From JAYVYM01 sp046593925 (GTDB lineage: Bacteria > Actinomycetota > Actinomycetes > Mycobacteriales > SCTD01), in the NCBI GenBank assembly GCA_046593925.1, contig JBKJQN010000039.1, forward strand, positions 1 to 64,000: DNA of 64,000 bases, written 5' to 3'. The notes below the pieces were generated by a model, which saw nothing but the letters and a program-made list of their open reading frames with translations, was not told the DNA's origin and ran no database searches. The translations under genes were made by a program, and so were the position numbers. This document shows, piece after piece, positions 40,729-49,300 of the stretch. The stretch's first letter is position 1; every line of letters starts with the position of its first letter.

Positions 40729-40921
40729 TCAGCCGCTCAGCTGGCCGCGTACGGCGCCGGCAGGGAACTCCATGGTGTGCACGTTGACGTAGTACTGGCC
40801 CGGGTGCGCCCGGGCCAGCCTCGCGGGCGCCTCGTGGATGTGCCCCCGCCACCGGTGTGCCGAGCCGGCTAAGGCTGATCTTGGCGCAGACCTTCCCGGC
40901 CTTCGGGTAAGGCGACCCGGC
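40729..40921 (-). pseudogene. Relic of a CHRD-domain secreted protein
   Basis: The minus strand reads AGSPYPKAGKVCAKISLSRL, then GTPVAGAH in one frame. In the next frame it reads GHIHEAPARLARAHPGQYYV and NVHTMEFPAGAVRGQLSG, ending at TGA 40729. Both parts match CHRD proteins (AHIHEG... NPGQYYVNVHT). A frameshift occurs at the HIHE motif, and about 40 residues between HIHEAP and HPGQYY are missing. The 5-prime end with its signal peptide is not visible. This is a decayed gene. Confidence 0.75.
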
Positions 40922-41027
40922 GTACGCGGGGCGCCGGGGTGGTCGGGATCAGGAGCACGGGTTCTGCTTCGATCGGGCCCGCCGGGCTGCACCCGCCAAC
41001 AGGGGCCGTCGGGCGGTATGCCAGCCG

Positions 41028-41681
41028 TCAGGCGACGGGGGCTGCGCGCTCGCCGGTGACCAGGTAGACGACGCGGCGGGCCACCGACACCGCATGGTCG
41101 GCGAAGCGCTCGTAGTAGCGCCCGGCGAGGGTGATGTCGATGGCAGCCTCGGTGCCGCCCTCCCAGGTGTCGTCAAGGATCACCGTGAACAGCCGCCTGT
41201 GCAGGTCATCCATGACGTCGTCGTCGCTCTCCAGCTCGGCCGCGAGAGAAACGTCGCGACCGGCGATCACGCTGCCGGCCTTCGCCACGATCTCCTCCGC
41301 GACATGGCCCATCTCCAGCAGGGTTGAGCGCAGCTCCGGCGGGACGGCCGAGCTGGGGTAGCGGCGCCGGGCGATCTTCGCGACGTGCAGTGCGAGGTCG
41401 CCCATCCGCTCGAGGTCGGCGACCATCCGCAGCGAGGTGACCAGGATGCGCAGGTCGCTGGCGACCGGCTGCTGGCGGGCCATCAGTTCGAACGCCCGCG
41501 CCTCGACCTCGCGGTAGAGCTCGTCGACCTGCTCATCCGCGGTGATCACCGTCTCCGCCAGGTGCAGGTCGGCGTCGAGCAGCGCCGTCGTCGCCCGGCT
41601 CATCGCGGAGCCGACCAGGTTGGTCATCTCGACGAGCAAACCGGAGATGGCGTCGAGCTCGTCGTGGTAGGCGTCGCGCAT
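41028..41681 (-). CDS. phoU: Phosphate transport regulator PhoU
   Basis: PhoU is a cytoplasmic helical protein that links the Pst transporter to the SenX3/PhoR kinase. The 217 residues form two three-helix bundles. Each has the metal-binding E/D-x-x-x-D pattern of PhoU: ELMARQQPVASDLRILVTSL and LRMVADLERMGDLALHVAKI in the first, and LAGRYYERFADHAVSVARRV in the second. ATG 41681 gives the standard start. It is divergent from senX3-regX3; the shared 121-bp gap contains a two-unit PHO box. Confidence 0.96.
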   Translation of the reverse strand: MRDAYHDELDAISGLLVEMTNLVGSAMSRATTALLDADLHLAETVITADEQVDELYREVEARAFELMARQQPVASDLRILVTSLRMVADLERMGDLALHVAKIARRRYPSSAVPPELRSTLLEMGHVAEEIVAKAGSVIAGRDVSLAAELESDDDVMDDLHRRLFTVILDDTWEGGTEAAIDITLAGRYYERFADHAVSVARRVVYLVTGERAAPVA

Positions 41682-41719
41682 GCTGCCAGGGTAGTCGCGC
41701 GGACCCCGTCGCCCGGGCC

Positions 41720-41741
41720 GTGTCATGAACGGTGGATGAAC
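41720..41741 (-). promoter_or_regulatory. Two-unit PHO box between phoU and senX3
   Basis: On the minus strand GTTCATCCACC (41741-41731) and GTTCATGACAC (41730-41720) form two head-to-tail 11-bp units of the PHO-box type. They lie 40 bp upstream of phoU and 60 bp upstream of senX3, so the site can control both directions. Period and register equal those of the pstS array at 7980-8023. Confidence 0.75.
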
Positions 41742-41802
41742 AGCGCCTGGAGCGACTGCGTCGCAGGCCAGCCGGGTTGTCGCGGCACCTAGCATCGGCG
41801 TC

Positions 41803-42957
41803 GTGGAGGTGCTCGCCGCAGGTCTCGGACTGGTGGCCGGCGTGCTCGTCGGCGTTCTGGTGCTGCTCGTCGCCCTGCGGGCACGCCGCGTGCCCCCCGT
41901 GTCGGCCGCCCCGCTGCCCTCGTCGGTGCTGAGCGCGGTCGACGTCATCCACGCCCTGCCCGTCGCGGTCGCGGTGCTCGACGGCCAGGATGACGTCGTC
42001 CTCGCCAACAGCTCGGCGGTGCACCTGGGCGTCGTCCGCGACGACCGGGTACTCGTCGCCGAGCTGCGCCGCCTGGTGCGAGACACCCGCCGCAGCGGCA
42101 CCGCACACGACGCCGAGCTCGAGCTCGCCGCGTCTCGGTTGGGCCGGGTGCCCGAGGCTGTCCGGGTCCGGCTGACCCCGATCGGCGGCGCCGGGCACGT
42201 CGCCCTGCTCGTCGAGGACGTCACCGAGGCCCGTCGGGTCGAGGCGGTCCGCCGCGACTTCGTCGCCAACGTCAGCCACGAGCTCAAGACGCCGGTCGGG
42301 GCGATGGGTCTGCTGGCCGAGGCCCTGCTGGACTGCGCGGCCGACCAGGTCGCCGTACGCCGATTCGCCGGTCGCGTGCAGCACGAGGCCGATCGCCTCG
42401 CCCGGCTCGTCCAGGAGCTGATCGACCTGTCCCGCCTGCAAGGGGCCGACCCGCTGCCCGACCCCGAGACGGTGTCGGTGGACCGGGTCGTCGCCGAGGC
42501 GGTCGACCGCACCCGCACCCTGGCTGCCGCGCGCGGCAGCGCCCTGGTCATCGGCGGCGAGCGCGGGCTGTCCGTGCTGGGCAGCGAGAGCCAGCTGGTC
42601 ACGGCGCTGGCGAACCTGCTCGACAACGCCGTCGCCTACAGCCCGGACCGGACCCGGGTCGCGGTGGCCGTCCGCCGGCGCGAGGGCGCCGTCGAGATGA
42701 GCGTGACCGACCAGGGCATCGGGATCGCCGACAAGGACCTCGAGCGGGTCTTCGAGCGGTTCTACCGGGCCGACCCGGCGCGCTCCCGGGCCACCGGCGG
42801 CACCGGCCTGGGGCTCGCCATCGTCAAGCATGTCGCCACCAACCACGGCGGTGAGGTCGACGTGTGGAGCGTCGAGGGCTCCGGCTCGACGTTCACCCTG
42901 CGCCTGCCGGCGGCGACCCCCGCCCCGGCCCCCCTGCTGATCCGAGGAGTCGCGTGA
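41803..42957 (+). CDS. senX3: Phosphate sensor histidine kinase SenX3/PhoR
   Basis: A 384-residue kinase with one N-terminal membrane helix (VLAAGLGLVAGVLVGVLVLL) and a PAS-like domain (HALPVAVAVLDGQDDVVLAN), then the HisKA box DFVANVSHELKTPVGAMGLL with the phospho-His. N-box LVTALANLLDNAVAYSPD, G1 TDQGIGIADKD, F-box FERFYRADPARSR and G2 GTGLGLAIVKHV are all present. It lacks an extracellular sensor, as expected for a kinase that reads Pst through PhoU. It overlaps regX3 by 4 nt. Confidence 0.95.
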   Translation: MEVLAAGLGLVAGVLVGVLVLLVALRARRVPPVSAAPLPSSVLSAVDVIHALPVAVAVLDGQDDVVLANSSAVHLGVVRDDRVLVAELRRLVRDTRRSGTAHDAELELAASRLGRVPEAVRVRLTPIGGAGHVALLVEDVTEARRVEAVRRDFVANVSHELKTPVGAMGLLAEALLDCAADQVAVRRFAGRVQHEADRLARLVQELIDLSRLQGADPLPDPETVSVDRVVAEAVDRTRTLAAARGSALVIGGERGLSVLGSESQLVTALANLLDNAVAYSPDRTRVAVAVRRREGAVEMSVTDQGIGIADKDLERVFERFYRADPARSRATGGTGLGLAIVKHVATNHGGEVDVWSVEGSGSTFTLRLPAATPAPAPLLIRGVA

Positions 42958-43634
42958 CCCGCGTGCTGCTGGTCGAGGACGAGGAGTCGTTCTCCGACCC
43001 GCTGTCCTACCTGCTGAAGGCGGAAGGGTTCGAGGTGGCCGTCGCGTCGACCGGGCCCCAGGCGCTCGCTGAGTACGACCGCAGCGGCGCCGACATCGTG
43101 CTGCTGGACCTGATGCTGCCCGGGCTGTCCGGCACCGAGGTCTGCCGCGCGCTGCGCCAGCGCGGCTCCGTGCCGGTGATCATGCTGACGGCCCGCGACA
43201 GTGAGATCGACAAGGTGGTCGGCCTCGAGCTGGGCGCCGACGACTACGTCACCAAGCCTTACTCCACCCGCGAGCTGCTGGCGCGGATGCGTGCGGTGCT
43301 GCGCCGCGGAGCCGAACCTGAGGAACCGGCCCCGGCGGCACTGGAGGCCGGGCCGGTGCGGATGGACGTCGACCGGCACGTCGTCACGGTCGCCGGTGAG
43401 CATGTCCAGCTGCCGCTCAAGGAGTTCGAGCTGCTCGAGCTGCTGCTGCGCAACGCCGGTCGGGTGCTGACCCGCGGCCAGCTGATCGACCGGGTCTGGG
43501 GAGCCGACTACGTCGGTGACACCAAGACCCTCGACGTGCATGTCAAGCGGCTGCGCGCCAAGGTCGAGCCCGACCCCGGCCTGCCCCGGCACCTGGTCAC
43601 GGTCAGGGGGCTGGGCTACAAGTTCGAGCCTTGA
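42954..43634 (+). CDS. regX3: Phosphate response regulator RegX3/PhoP
   Basis: A 226-residue OmpR-type regulator. The receiver has VEDEESFSDPL, the phospho-Asp in DIVLLDLMLPGLSG, Thr in IMLTAR and Lys in DDYVTKPYSTRELLARM. The winged helix holds LPLKEFELLELLLRNAGRVL, then VGDTKTLDVHVKRLRAKVE and GLGYKFEP. It should bind the PHO boxes seen upstream of pstS and phoU. GTG 42954 overlaps the senX3 stop (GTGA). Convergent with the copper operon. Confidence 0.96.
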   Translation: MTRVLLVEDEESFSDPLSYLLKAEGFEVAVASTGPQALAEYDRSGADIVLLDLMLPGLSGTEVCRALRQRGSVPVIMLTARDSEIDKVVGLELGADDYVTKPYSTRELLARMRAVLRRGAEPEEPAPAALEAGPVRMDVDRHVVTVAGEHVQLPLKEFELLELLLRNAGRVLTRGQLIDRVWGADYVGDTKTLDVHVKRLRAKVEPDPGLPRHLVTVRGLGYKFEP

Positions 43635-43655
43635 GCGACGTCCGGTCGGCCTCGC

Positions 43656-45032
43656 TCAGACGAGCCGGTCGGGCAGCGCCGTGCCGGCCAGGACCGCGGC
43701 CACGGTCACCAGTGCTGCGGCGAGCGCCAGCTCGATGCGGACGGCCGACGCGAGGTCGCCGCAGGCGGTGAGCCGGGCGCTGACCGACGCGGCACGCGAG
43801 GACATCCGCGGGACGGTCCAGACGGTGGTGAGCGCCGCGACCAGCAGCACGGTCGCCCACAGGGCCAGCTTGATCACCAGTTCGACCCCCCAGGGCGCGT
43901 GCAACTGGGCCGGCCCGTGGATGTTGCGCAGCGCCGGGTACGCGCCGGTCAGCAGCACCGTGAGCATCGCGAGCTGGGCCGTCCGGGCGAAGGCCCCGGT
44001 GAAGGCAGCGGCCGTACCGGCGGCGGCGAGCTGGTCGCGGGGCACCAGGTCGCGGGCGGTGGGCATCGCAGCGAGTGCCAGCCCGAGCAGGCCGCCGGTC
44101 CACACGCCGGCGGCGAGCAGGTGCGTCCAGTCCAAGGCCACGCCGAGCGCGGCGCCGGTGCTCGCGACGGCCGCGTGACTCGCGAGCGAGACCGTGGCCA
44201 GCAGCGCGAGTGGCAGGACCGCCAGTGCGGCGTCGGGGACCGCGCCGGCCGTCTCCCGCCGTGCGGGACGGGCGTGCAGCAGCAGGCCGGCCACCGCCAG
44301 CAGCCCCAGGAGCCGGGCGCCCAGCAGGTGGCCGGGCCGGGTTGCGGTCACCAGGTGCCACACATCGCCGAGGTGACCGCCGACCGAGAGGGCGGCAAAG
44401 CCGCGGGACTGCGCCGCGCTGTCGAGCAGCAGCAACAGGCCGCCAAAGCCGGCCAGGCCGGTGGCGGCGAGCTGCCAGGGCCACAACCGCTGGAGCACCC
44501 GGCGGCGGGTTGCGGTGAGGTGCTCGGCCGGCAGGTGACGGGTGGCGGGGCGGATGACGAGCCATCGGAAGGCGGTCAGGCCAACGAGCGCGAGCAGGCC
44601 GATGTCTGCCAGCGCCCGGCCCGTGCCCCCGAGCAGGGAGGGGACCCCACCGCTGCTGCTGATCTCTGCGTCGAGGGCCAGGGTCGGCGCCCCGATGGCG
44701 AAGCGCAGCGCGCCACCGACCGGGTGCCCGTCGACCGACAGGACATGGAAGCGGACCGCATAGGTCCCTGGCGCCAGCCCGGTCGGCAACCGGGCCTGCA
44801 GCGTGTGGCCATCCGATGGGCGGCCGACCACCTCGATGCCGTCGAGCCGGCGCCCGTCCGGTGCGAAGACGTCCAGCTGGCCCTGGCCGGACTCGACCAG
44901 CTCGTCGAAGCGCAGCTCGACGCGGGTGGGCGCCTGTGGCAGGACGCTGCCCGCCGCGGGGTCACTGGCGACCAGCTCGGCGTGCGCGGATGCCGGGCCC
45001 GCGCCGACCCCGACCAGCAGCAGCGCCAGCAC
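43656..45032 (-). CDS. CopC-CopD fusion, copper resistance membrane protein
   Basis: A 458-residue protein. After a short signal the mature chain starts HAELVASDPAAGSVLPQAPT, a CopC domain whose N-terminal His and the later VDGHPVGGALRF are the usual Cu(II) ligands. From residue 130 on there are eight membrane helices of CopD type (DWTHLLAAGVWTGGLLGLAL). The GTG at 45032 leaves a signal with no basic residues; a CTG start upstream would add RARGRRAQWLRAG and give a normal signal, so the start is uncertain. It is the last gene of the operon that starts with the giant oxidase, 50 bp after the gene before it. Confidence 0.88.
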   Translation of the reverse strand: MLALLLVGVGAGPASAHAELVASDPAAGSVLPQAPTRVELRFDELVESGQGQLDVFAPDGRRLDGIEVVGRPSDGHTLQARLPTGLAPGTYAVRFHVLSVDGHPVGGALRFAIGAPTLALDAEISSSGGVPSLLGGTGRALADIGLLALVGLTAFRWLVIRPATRHLPAEHLTATRRRVLQRLWPWQLAATGLAGFGGLLLLLDSAAQSRGFAALSVGGHLGDVWHLVTATRPGHLLGARLLGLLAVAGLLLHARPARRETAGAVPDAALAVLPLALLATVSLASHAAVASTGAALGVALDWTHLLAAGVWTGGLLGLALAAMPTARDLVPRDQLAAAGTAAAFTGAFARTAQLAMLTVLLTGAYPALRNIHGPAQLHAPWGVELVIKLALWATVLLVAALTTVWTVPRMSSRAASVSARLTACGDLASAVRIELALAAALVTVAAVLAGTALPDRLV

Positions 45033-45082
45033 GACGGTGGAACCTGCTCGCAGCCACTGGGCCCGGCGCCCCCGGGCCCGGG

Positions 45083-45736
45083 TCAGTGCGGGTGCCCGTC
45101 AGGTGCGGTCGCGACCTGGTCGGTCGTCCCGAGGGCGACCCGCAGGGCAGCGCTGGAGCCGGGGTCGGTGTACTCCAGCCACAGCTGCGAGCCGTCTGTC
45201 GGGGTGACCATCGTCAGGCGCGCGTCGACGGTCGAGCGTGCCGGGAGCGGACCGGCCTGCAGGGTGGTCCCGGTTACGGGCACCACCGCTGCCGGCCGGC
45301 CGGCGTGTTCGGTGGCCAGCCGGAACTGGCCCGCCTGCACGACGACGGGAGCTCGCCCGGTGTTGTTCAGCGTGACCAGGACGTTGACCTGCGCCGAGCC
45401 CTGCGCCACGAGGTCGGACACGCCGTGCGACATGCCGCCGAGGTCCTCGGCGCTCAACCCGTTGTCGAGCGTGACCTCCCGGACGGTCAGCGCGCCGAAG
45501 CTGGTGCGCACGGGATCGCCGACGGCCAGTCCGCTCGTCGAGGGATCAGCCAGCGCGCCGAGGGCGGCGTGCTCGCCGCGGGTTCTGACCAGGTCGGTGA
45601 TCCGCACGGCGCCGGCCGTGGAGGCCACCGCGACCGCGAGCACTCCGGCGACAACCAGCGTCGCCAGCGCGGGGCTGCCTGGTCGTCGTGGGGCAGCGGC
45701 GAGCCGCCGGGTGGGTACGGAGCTGGTGAGCGTCAC
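45083..45736 (-). CDS. Exported protein of unknown function in copper operon
   Basis: A 217-residue protein with a membrane anchor or signal helix (LATLVVAGVLAVAVASTAGA, residues 24-43) and a beta-rich extracytoplasmic domain. The domain has VTLDNGLSAEDLGGMSHGVS and VNVLVTLNNTGRAPVVVQAG followed by DGSQLWLEYTDPG. These strands resemble DUF4352/immunoglobulin-like domains. The end reads APDGHPH, and Met-Ser-His occurs in the middle, so copper binding is conceivable. Third gene of the operon; gap of 103 bp to the lipoprotein gene before it. Confidence 0.6.
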   Translation of the reverse strand: MTLTSSVPTRRLAAAPRRPGSPALATLVVAGVLAVAVASTAGAVRITDLVRTRGEHAALGALADPSTSGLAVGDPVRTSFGALTVREVTLDNGLSAEDLGGMSHGVSDLVAQGSAQVNVLVTLNNTGRAPVVVQAGQFRLATEHAGRPAAVVPVTGTTLQAGPLPARSTVDARLTMVTPTDGSQLWLEYTDPGSSAALRVALGTTDQVATAPDGHPH

Positions 45737-45839
45737 GGGGCGTCTCTCGGTCGACGGCGGCAGGGCTGGCAGCAGTGTGGGTCGGCGACCTTTGGCAAAC
45801 CCTTGGCCCCATTCCGAGTCACGTCCGGCGAGCTCCGGC

Positions 45840-46385
45840 TCAGGCCCCCGGCCGCCAGGCGCCGGGGATGCTGAGGGTCTGCTCGAACGTGACCTTGGTC
45901 GGGCGCAGGTCGTCCGGGGTCACGAAGGTCACCCAGCCGCGTACGCAGCCGGTGAGACCCGGCGCGTCCGGGAGCGGCGGCTGGGGGAACTGCGGCAGCA
46001 GCACCTTGGTCACCTGCGCGGTCCGCCCCTGGTCGTCGCCGAGGACCCAGGCCGGGTAGCCGAGCGCGACGGGACGGGTGCGACAGACCTGGACGTCGGC
46101 GCTGGCCCAGTGCGACGCCGACGCCGCCGGCGCCAGGGCGGGGTCCGGCGCGACCCGGTCGCGCAGGTCGAACACGCTCAGCACCGCGGGCACGTCCCCG
46201 GTTCCCGGCCCGAAGCTGCTGGCCACGAGCACCTGCTGCCCGGTCCCCAGCCTCACCGCCGCCGCCCGCGGAGCCGGTGGTGCGGTGGGGCTGGGCTCCC
46301 CACCGCCCACCGTGGTGCCGCTGCGGCATCCGCCGAGCAGCACCGTCGCCAGGACGAGTGCGGCCAGGGGCGGCCGAGCTGTCAA
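45840..46385 (-). CDS. Lipoprotein of unknown function in copper operon
   Basis: A 181-residue lipoprotein: signal LAALVLATVLLGGC with the lipid Cys at residue 20, a Pro/Thr/Gly linker (SGTTVGGGEPSPTAPPAP), and a domain with VLSVFDLRDRVAPDPALAPA. Cys101 and Cys147 (VQVCRTRP and LTGCVRGWVTFVTPDDLRP) may form a disulfide. The strands recall DUF4352-like domains, as in its neighbour. It starts 4 bp after the oxidase stop, so it is in the same message and probably works beside the oxidase on the outer face. Confidence 0.65.
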   Translation of the reverse strand: MTARPPLAALVLATVLLGGCRSGTTVGGGEPSPTAPPAPRAAAVRLGTGQQVLVASSFGPGTGDVPAVLSVFDLRDRVAPDPALAPAASASHWASADVQVCRTRPVALGYPAWVLGDDQGRTAQVTKVLLPQFPQPPLPDAPGLTGCVRGWVTFVTPDDLRPTKVTFEQTLSIPGAWRPGA

Positions 46386-46389
46386 CCTG

Positions 46390-49300
46390 TCAGCCGCCCG
46401 TCAGGCAGCTGGGTTCGCCGGCCGGCAGGCCGGCGCAGCTGACCGGTCGGGGGGCCACCCGGATCAGCCCCCAGGCGCCGACCTGGGTGAACGGGCGCCG
46501 CAGGTCGCCGTAGAAGTAGTCGCCGGTCTGCTGCGCGAAACCGCCGGCGCCCCCCTCGACCCAGGCGTCGAACGACTCACCGGGCCCCAGCGCCTGGTTG
46601 GCGTCGTACTCGCTGCCGGGGATGAGCATGTCGCGCGGAGCCTCCAGGCCGCCCAGGGTGAACACGTGCCCCTGCTCGCTGCCCGGGGTCACGCTTTCGT
46701 GGACCAGCAGGCCGTCACCGGCATAGGTCTTCACCACGGGTGTCGCCGGGTCTACGGTGCCGCCCGGGTCGGCGTAGGTCGCCGAGGTGTCCCCGGCGGG
46801 CGCCCGCTGGTAGTTGATCACCGTCGCACCCTGCTCCGCGTTCGTGGGGTAGGGCATGAAGTCCTGGGACATCCGCGGGTCGTTGTCGGCCAGCAGCAGC
46901 GACACGTCCCGGTAGTCCTGCCGGTTGGGCCCGGCGATCGGGGCGGGCAGGTGCACGTCGACCTGCGCACCGACCGCGGTCGGGGTGTGGCCCGGCCCGA
47001 ACGTCGCCCCCTGCGGCGAGACCACGACGGCTCCGTACAGCCCCAGCTTCTGACTGTCATGGCTGTCGTCGCCGGCCAGGTCGGCGACCGTGGCGCTGCC
47101 GAGGAAGGCGCTGTCGGCGTAGGAGGTGTACGCGCGGCTGGTGCCTGGGGCCGTCGTGGCCGCCGGGCTGTAGCCGACGGCGACCCCGGACGAGCCGGCG
47201 CTGCGGTCGAGCTTGCCCACGGCGAAGGTGGCCGGCGCCGAGCGGTTGTTGGTGAGGGTGACGACGAGGCAGTCGCCGGCCGCGACGTGCAGCACCAGGG
47301 GCTCGGGCTTGACGGTGCCGGCCAGCAGCCCGGCCACGGCCGAGGAGGCGGCGAACACCGCCTGGTTGCTGCCGAGATCCAGGGCGGTCACGTCGTAGGA
47401 CTTCACCGGCGCCCCGGTCGGGCACGGGCTGGCGTTGTCGACGGCGTTCGGTGCCGGCGGGCTGGAGCTGGCGGCGGGCCGGACCCAGGTGCCGCCGGGA
47501 GCCGGATTGTCCGGCAGGGGCAGCAGGTCGCCGGCATTGGCCGGCAGGACCCGCACGATGCCCCAGGCGCCCTGGGCGGTGCGGCGAGCGATACCGTTGG
47601 AGTAGAGGTAGTCGCCGGGCCGGCTCCTGCCCTTCGGTCCGTTGCCCTCCAGGGCGAGCGTGTACTTCTCGCTCATCCCGTAGTGGATCGTGTCCGCCGG
47701 GCTCCCGACGGTCACGGGCGTCCCCCCGCCCGGGTCACCCTGCACGATCCCATTGACGCCCAGGGTCATCCTGGCCTCGATGTCGAAGCGCTGGCCCTGG
47801 AAGCGAAGTGTGTCCAGTGTCGGGCTGACGTTGATGGTCCGCACGACCAGCGGGTCGCCCGGGTAGCCGCGCAGCAGCGGGGTCTTGGGGTCGCCGTACG
47901 TATAGGAGGAGTAGCGGTTCGCTGCGCTCGGACGCTCGGTGAACGGAGCGGCCTTCAAGTTGATCGTGGAGTAATCGCCGTTGTCGTTGTCGTTGATCGT
48001 CCACAGTGCCAGCTCGCGGAAGCTGCCGTTGACGTGCCCGGGAAGCAGGTCCTGGTAGCCCGGCGCGGACCTGTTGGCGACGATGTCCGCGATCGTGCCC
48101 GACTTGATCTCGGCGCTGTGGTTACCGGGGGCGTAGAACTTCGACCCGGCCGGCTCGACGATCAGCTGCCCGACCAGGCCGTGGCCCCAGCCGTGGATGC
48201 CGTCGACGTGGTCGTGCCAGAAGATGTTGTCGAGCTGCGTGTCGGCGTACCACTCGTACTGGATGAACTCGAAGCCGGCGCGGTCGGTGACCGGGTGGGC
48301 GTTCCTGAGCGGTGCGTCCAGGGTGACGGTGTTGGCTGTCGGGTTGACGGCGAGGACCTGCCGGACCTCGATCCCCTCGCTGCCCATACCGACCCCGATG
48401 AACGGGTGGGAAGGGGCGCCGGTCGCCGTGCGGTCCTGGAACTTGGCCACGCTGGTGAGCTGCAGACTTGTCGCGCCGCCGCTGCTTGCCGTGCGCAGCG
48501 TCGGGTCCTCGACCTGGTACGGCCGGACGGAGTGCTCGTACGCGAAGCCGGTCGAGACGCCGTCGGAGCCCTGCACGTCGAACTGCACGTGGTGGATGTG
48601 CATCGTGGTCTTGGACCAGCCGTCGAAGGTGGTCGCGTCGGGGATCTCGTTGGTCAGCGTCACTTTCGCGCAGTCACCCACATTCACGCGCAGGGCCAGC
48701 GGCTGGGACGTCGGGTCGCTGTAGACCTTGCGCTTGTCCTGGGCGAGCGTGAACAGCTTGCCCTCCCGGTCGGTGATCGTGGCGCTGCGCTGCACCGGGG
48801 TGGCGATGGCGACGACGTTGAAGTGCCGGGTCGGGGTCGGCCCGCCGGTCGAGGTCCGCGCCGGGCACAGCCCATCAGGCCGATAGGCGTACGGGTCCAC
48901 GGTCGGCTGGACGGTCACTGCCGGGTCGGGGTCGGCGCGGAAGCTCGAGTCGATCGGACCTGGTGAGTCGGCGCTCTGCGGGTCGGTGGTCTTGGAGTGC
49001 TGTGCTCCCGGCGCGGCGTCACCGTGCTCGCCGAGCAGCGGTGAGCCGGAGTGGCCCTGCGGGCTGAACGGTGGTCGGCTGCCCAGGTGGGTGCGCAGGA
49101 CCGGGAAGGCCGGCCGGCCGTCGACGGGGTTGAACAGCTGGGCGGGCCGTCCCCGGCCGGTGGCGTCGGTCTCGTAGAACAGCGGCTGCGCCGTGGACAG
49201 GTCGAACTGCGGGTGCTGCGCGCTCCCCTGCCGCTTGAGGTCGGTGGTCTGCAGGCCGGGGTGCTGGGGGATGTCGGACTGGTTGGGCCAGGCGCCGGCC

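Noticed and set aside
43899..46442. Another long plus-strand open frame (847 codons) across the copper genes.
   Set aside because: It crosses three genes of the other strand and shows only low-complexity Gln/Arg/Gly sequence; a shadow frame.
46078..48966. Long open frame on the plus strand opposite the oxidase gene (962 codons).
   Set aside because: It is antisense to a gene with clear copper-oxidase motifs. Its composition is Arg/Gly/Val-rich with no domain, as expected for a shadow frame in high-GC DNA.
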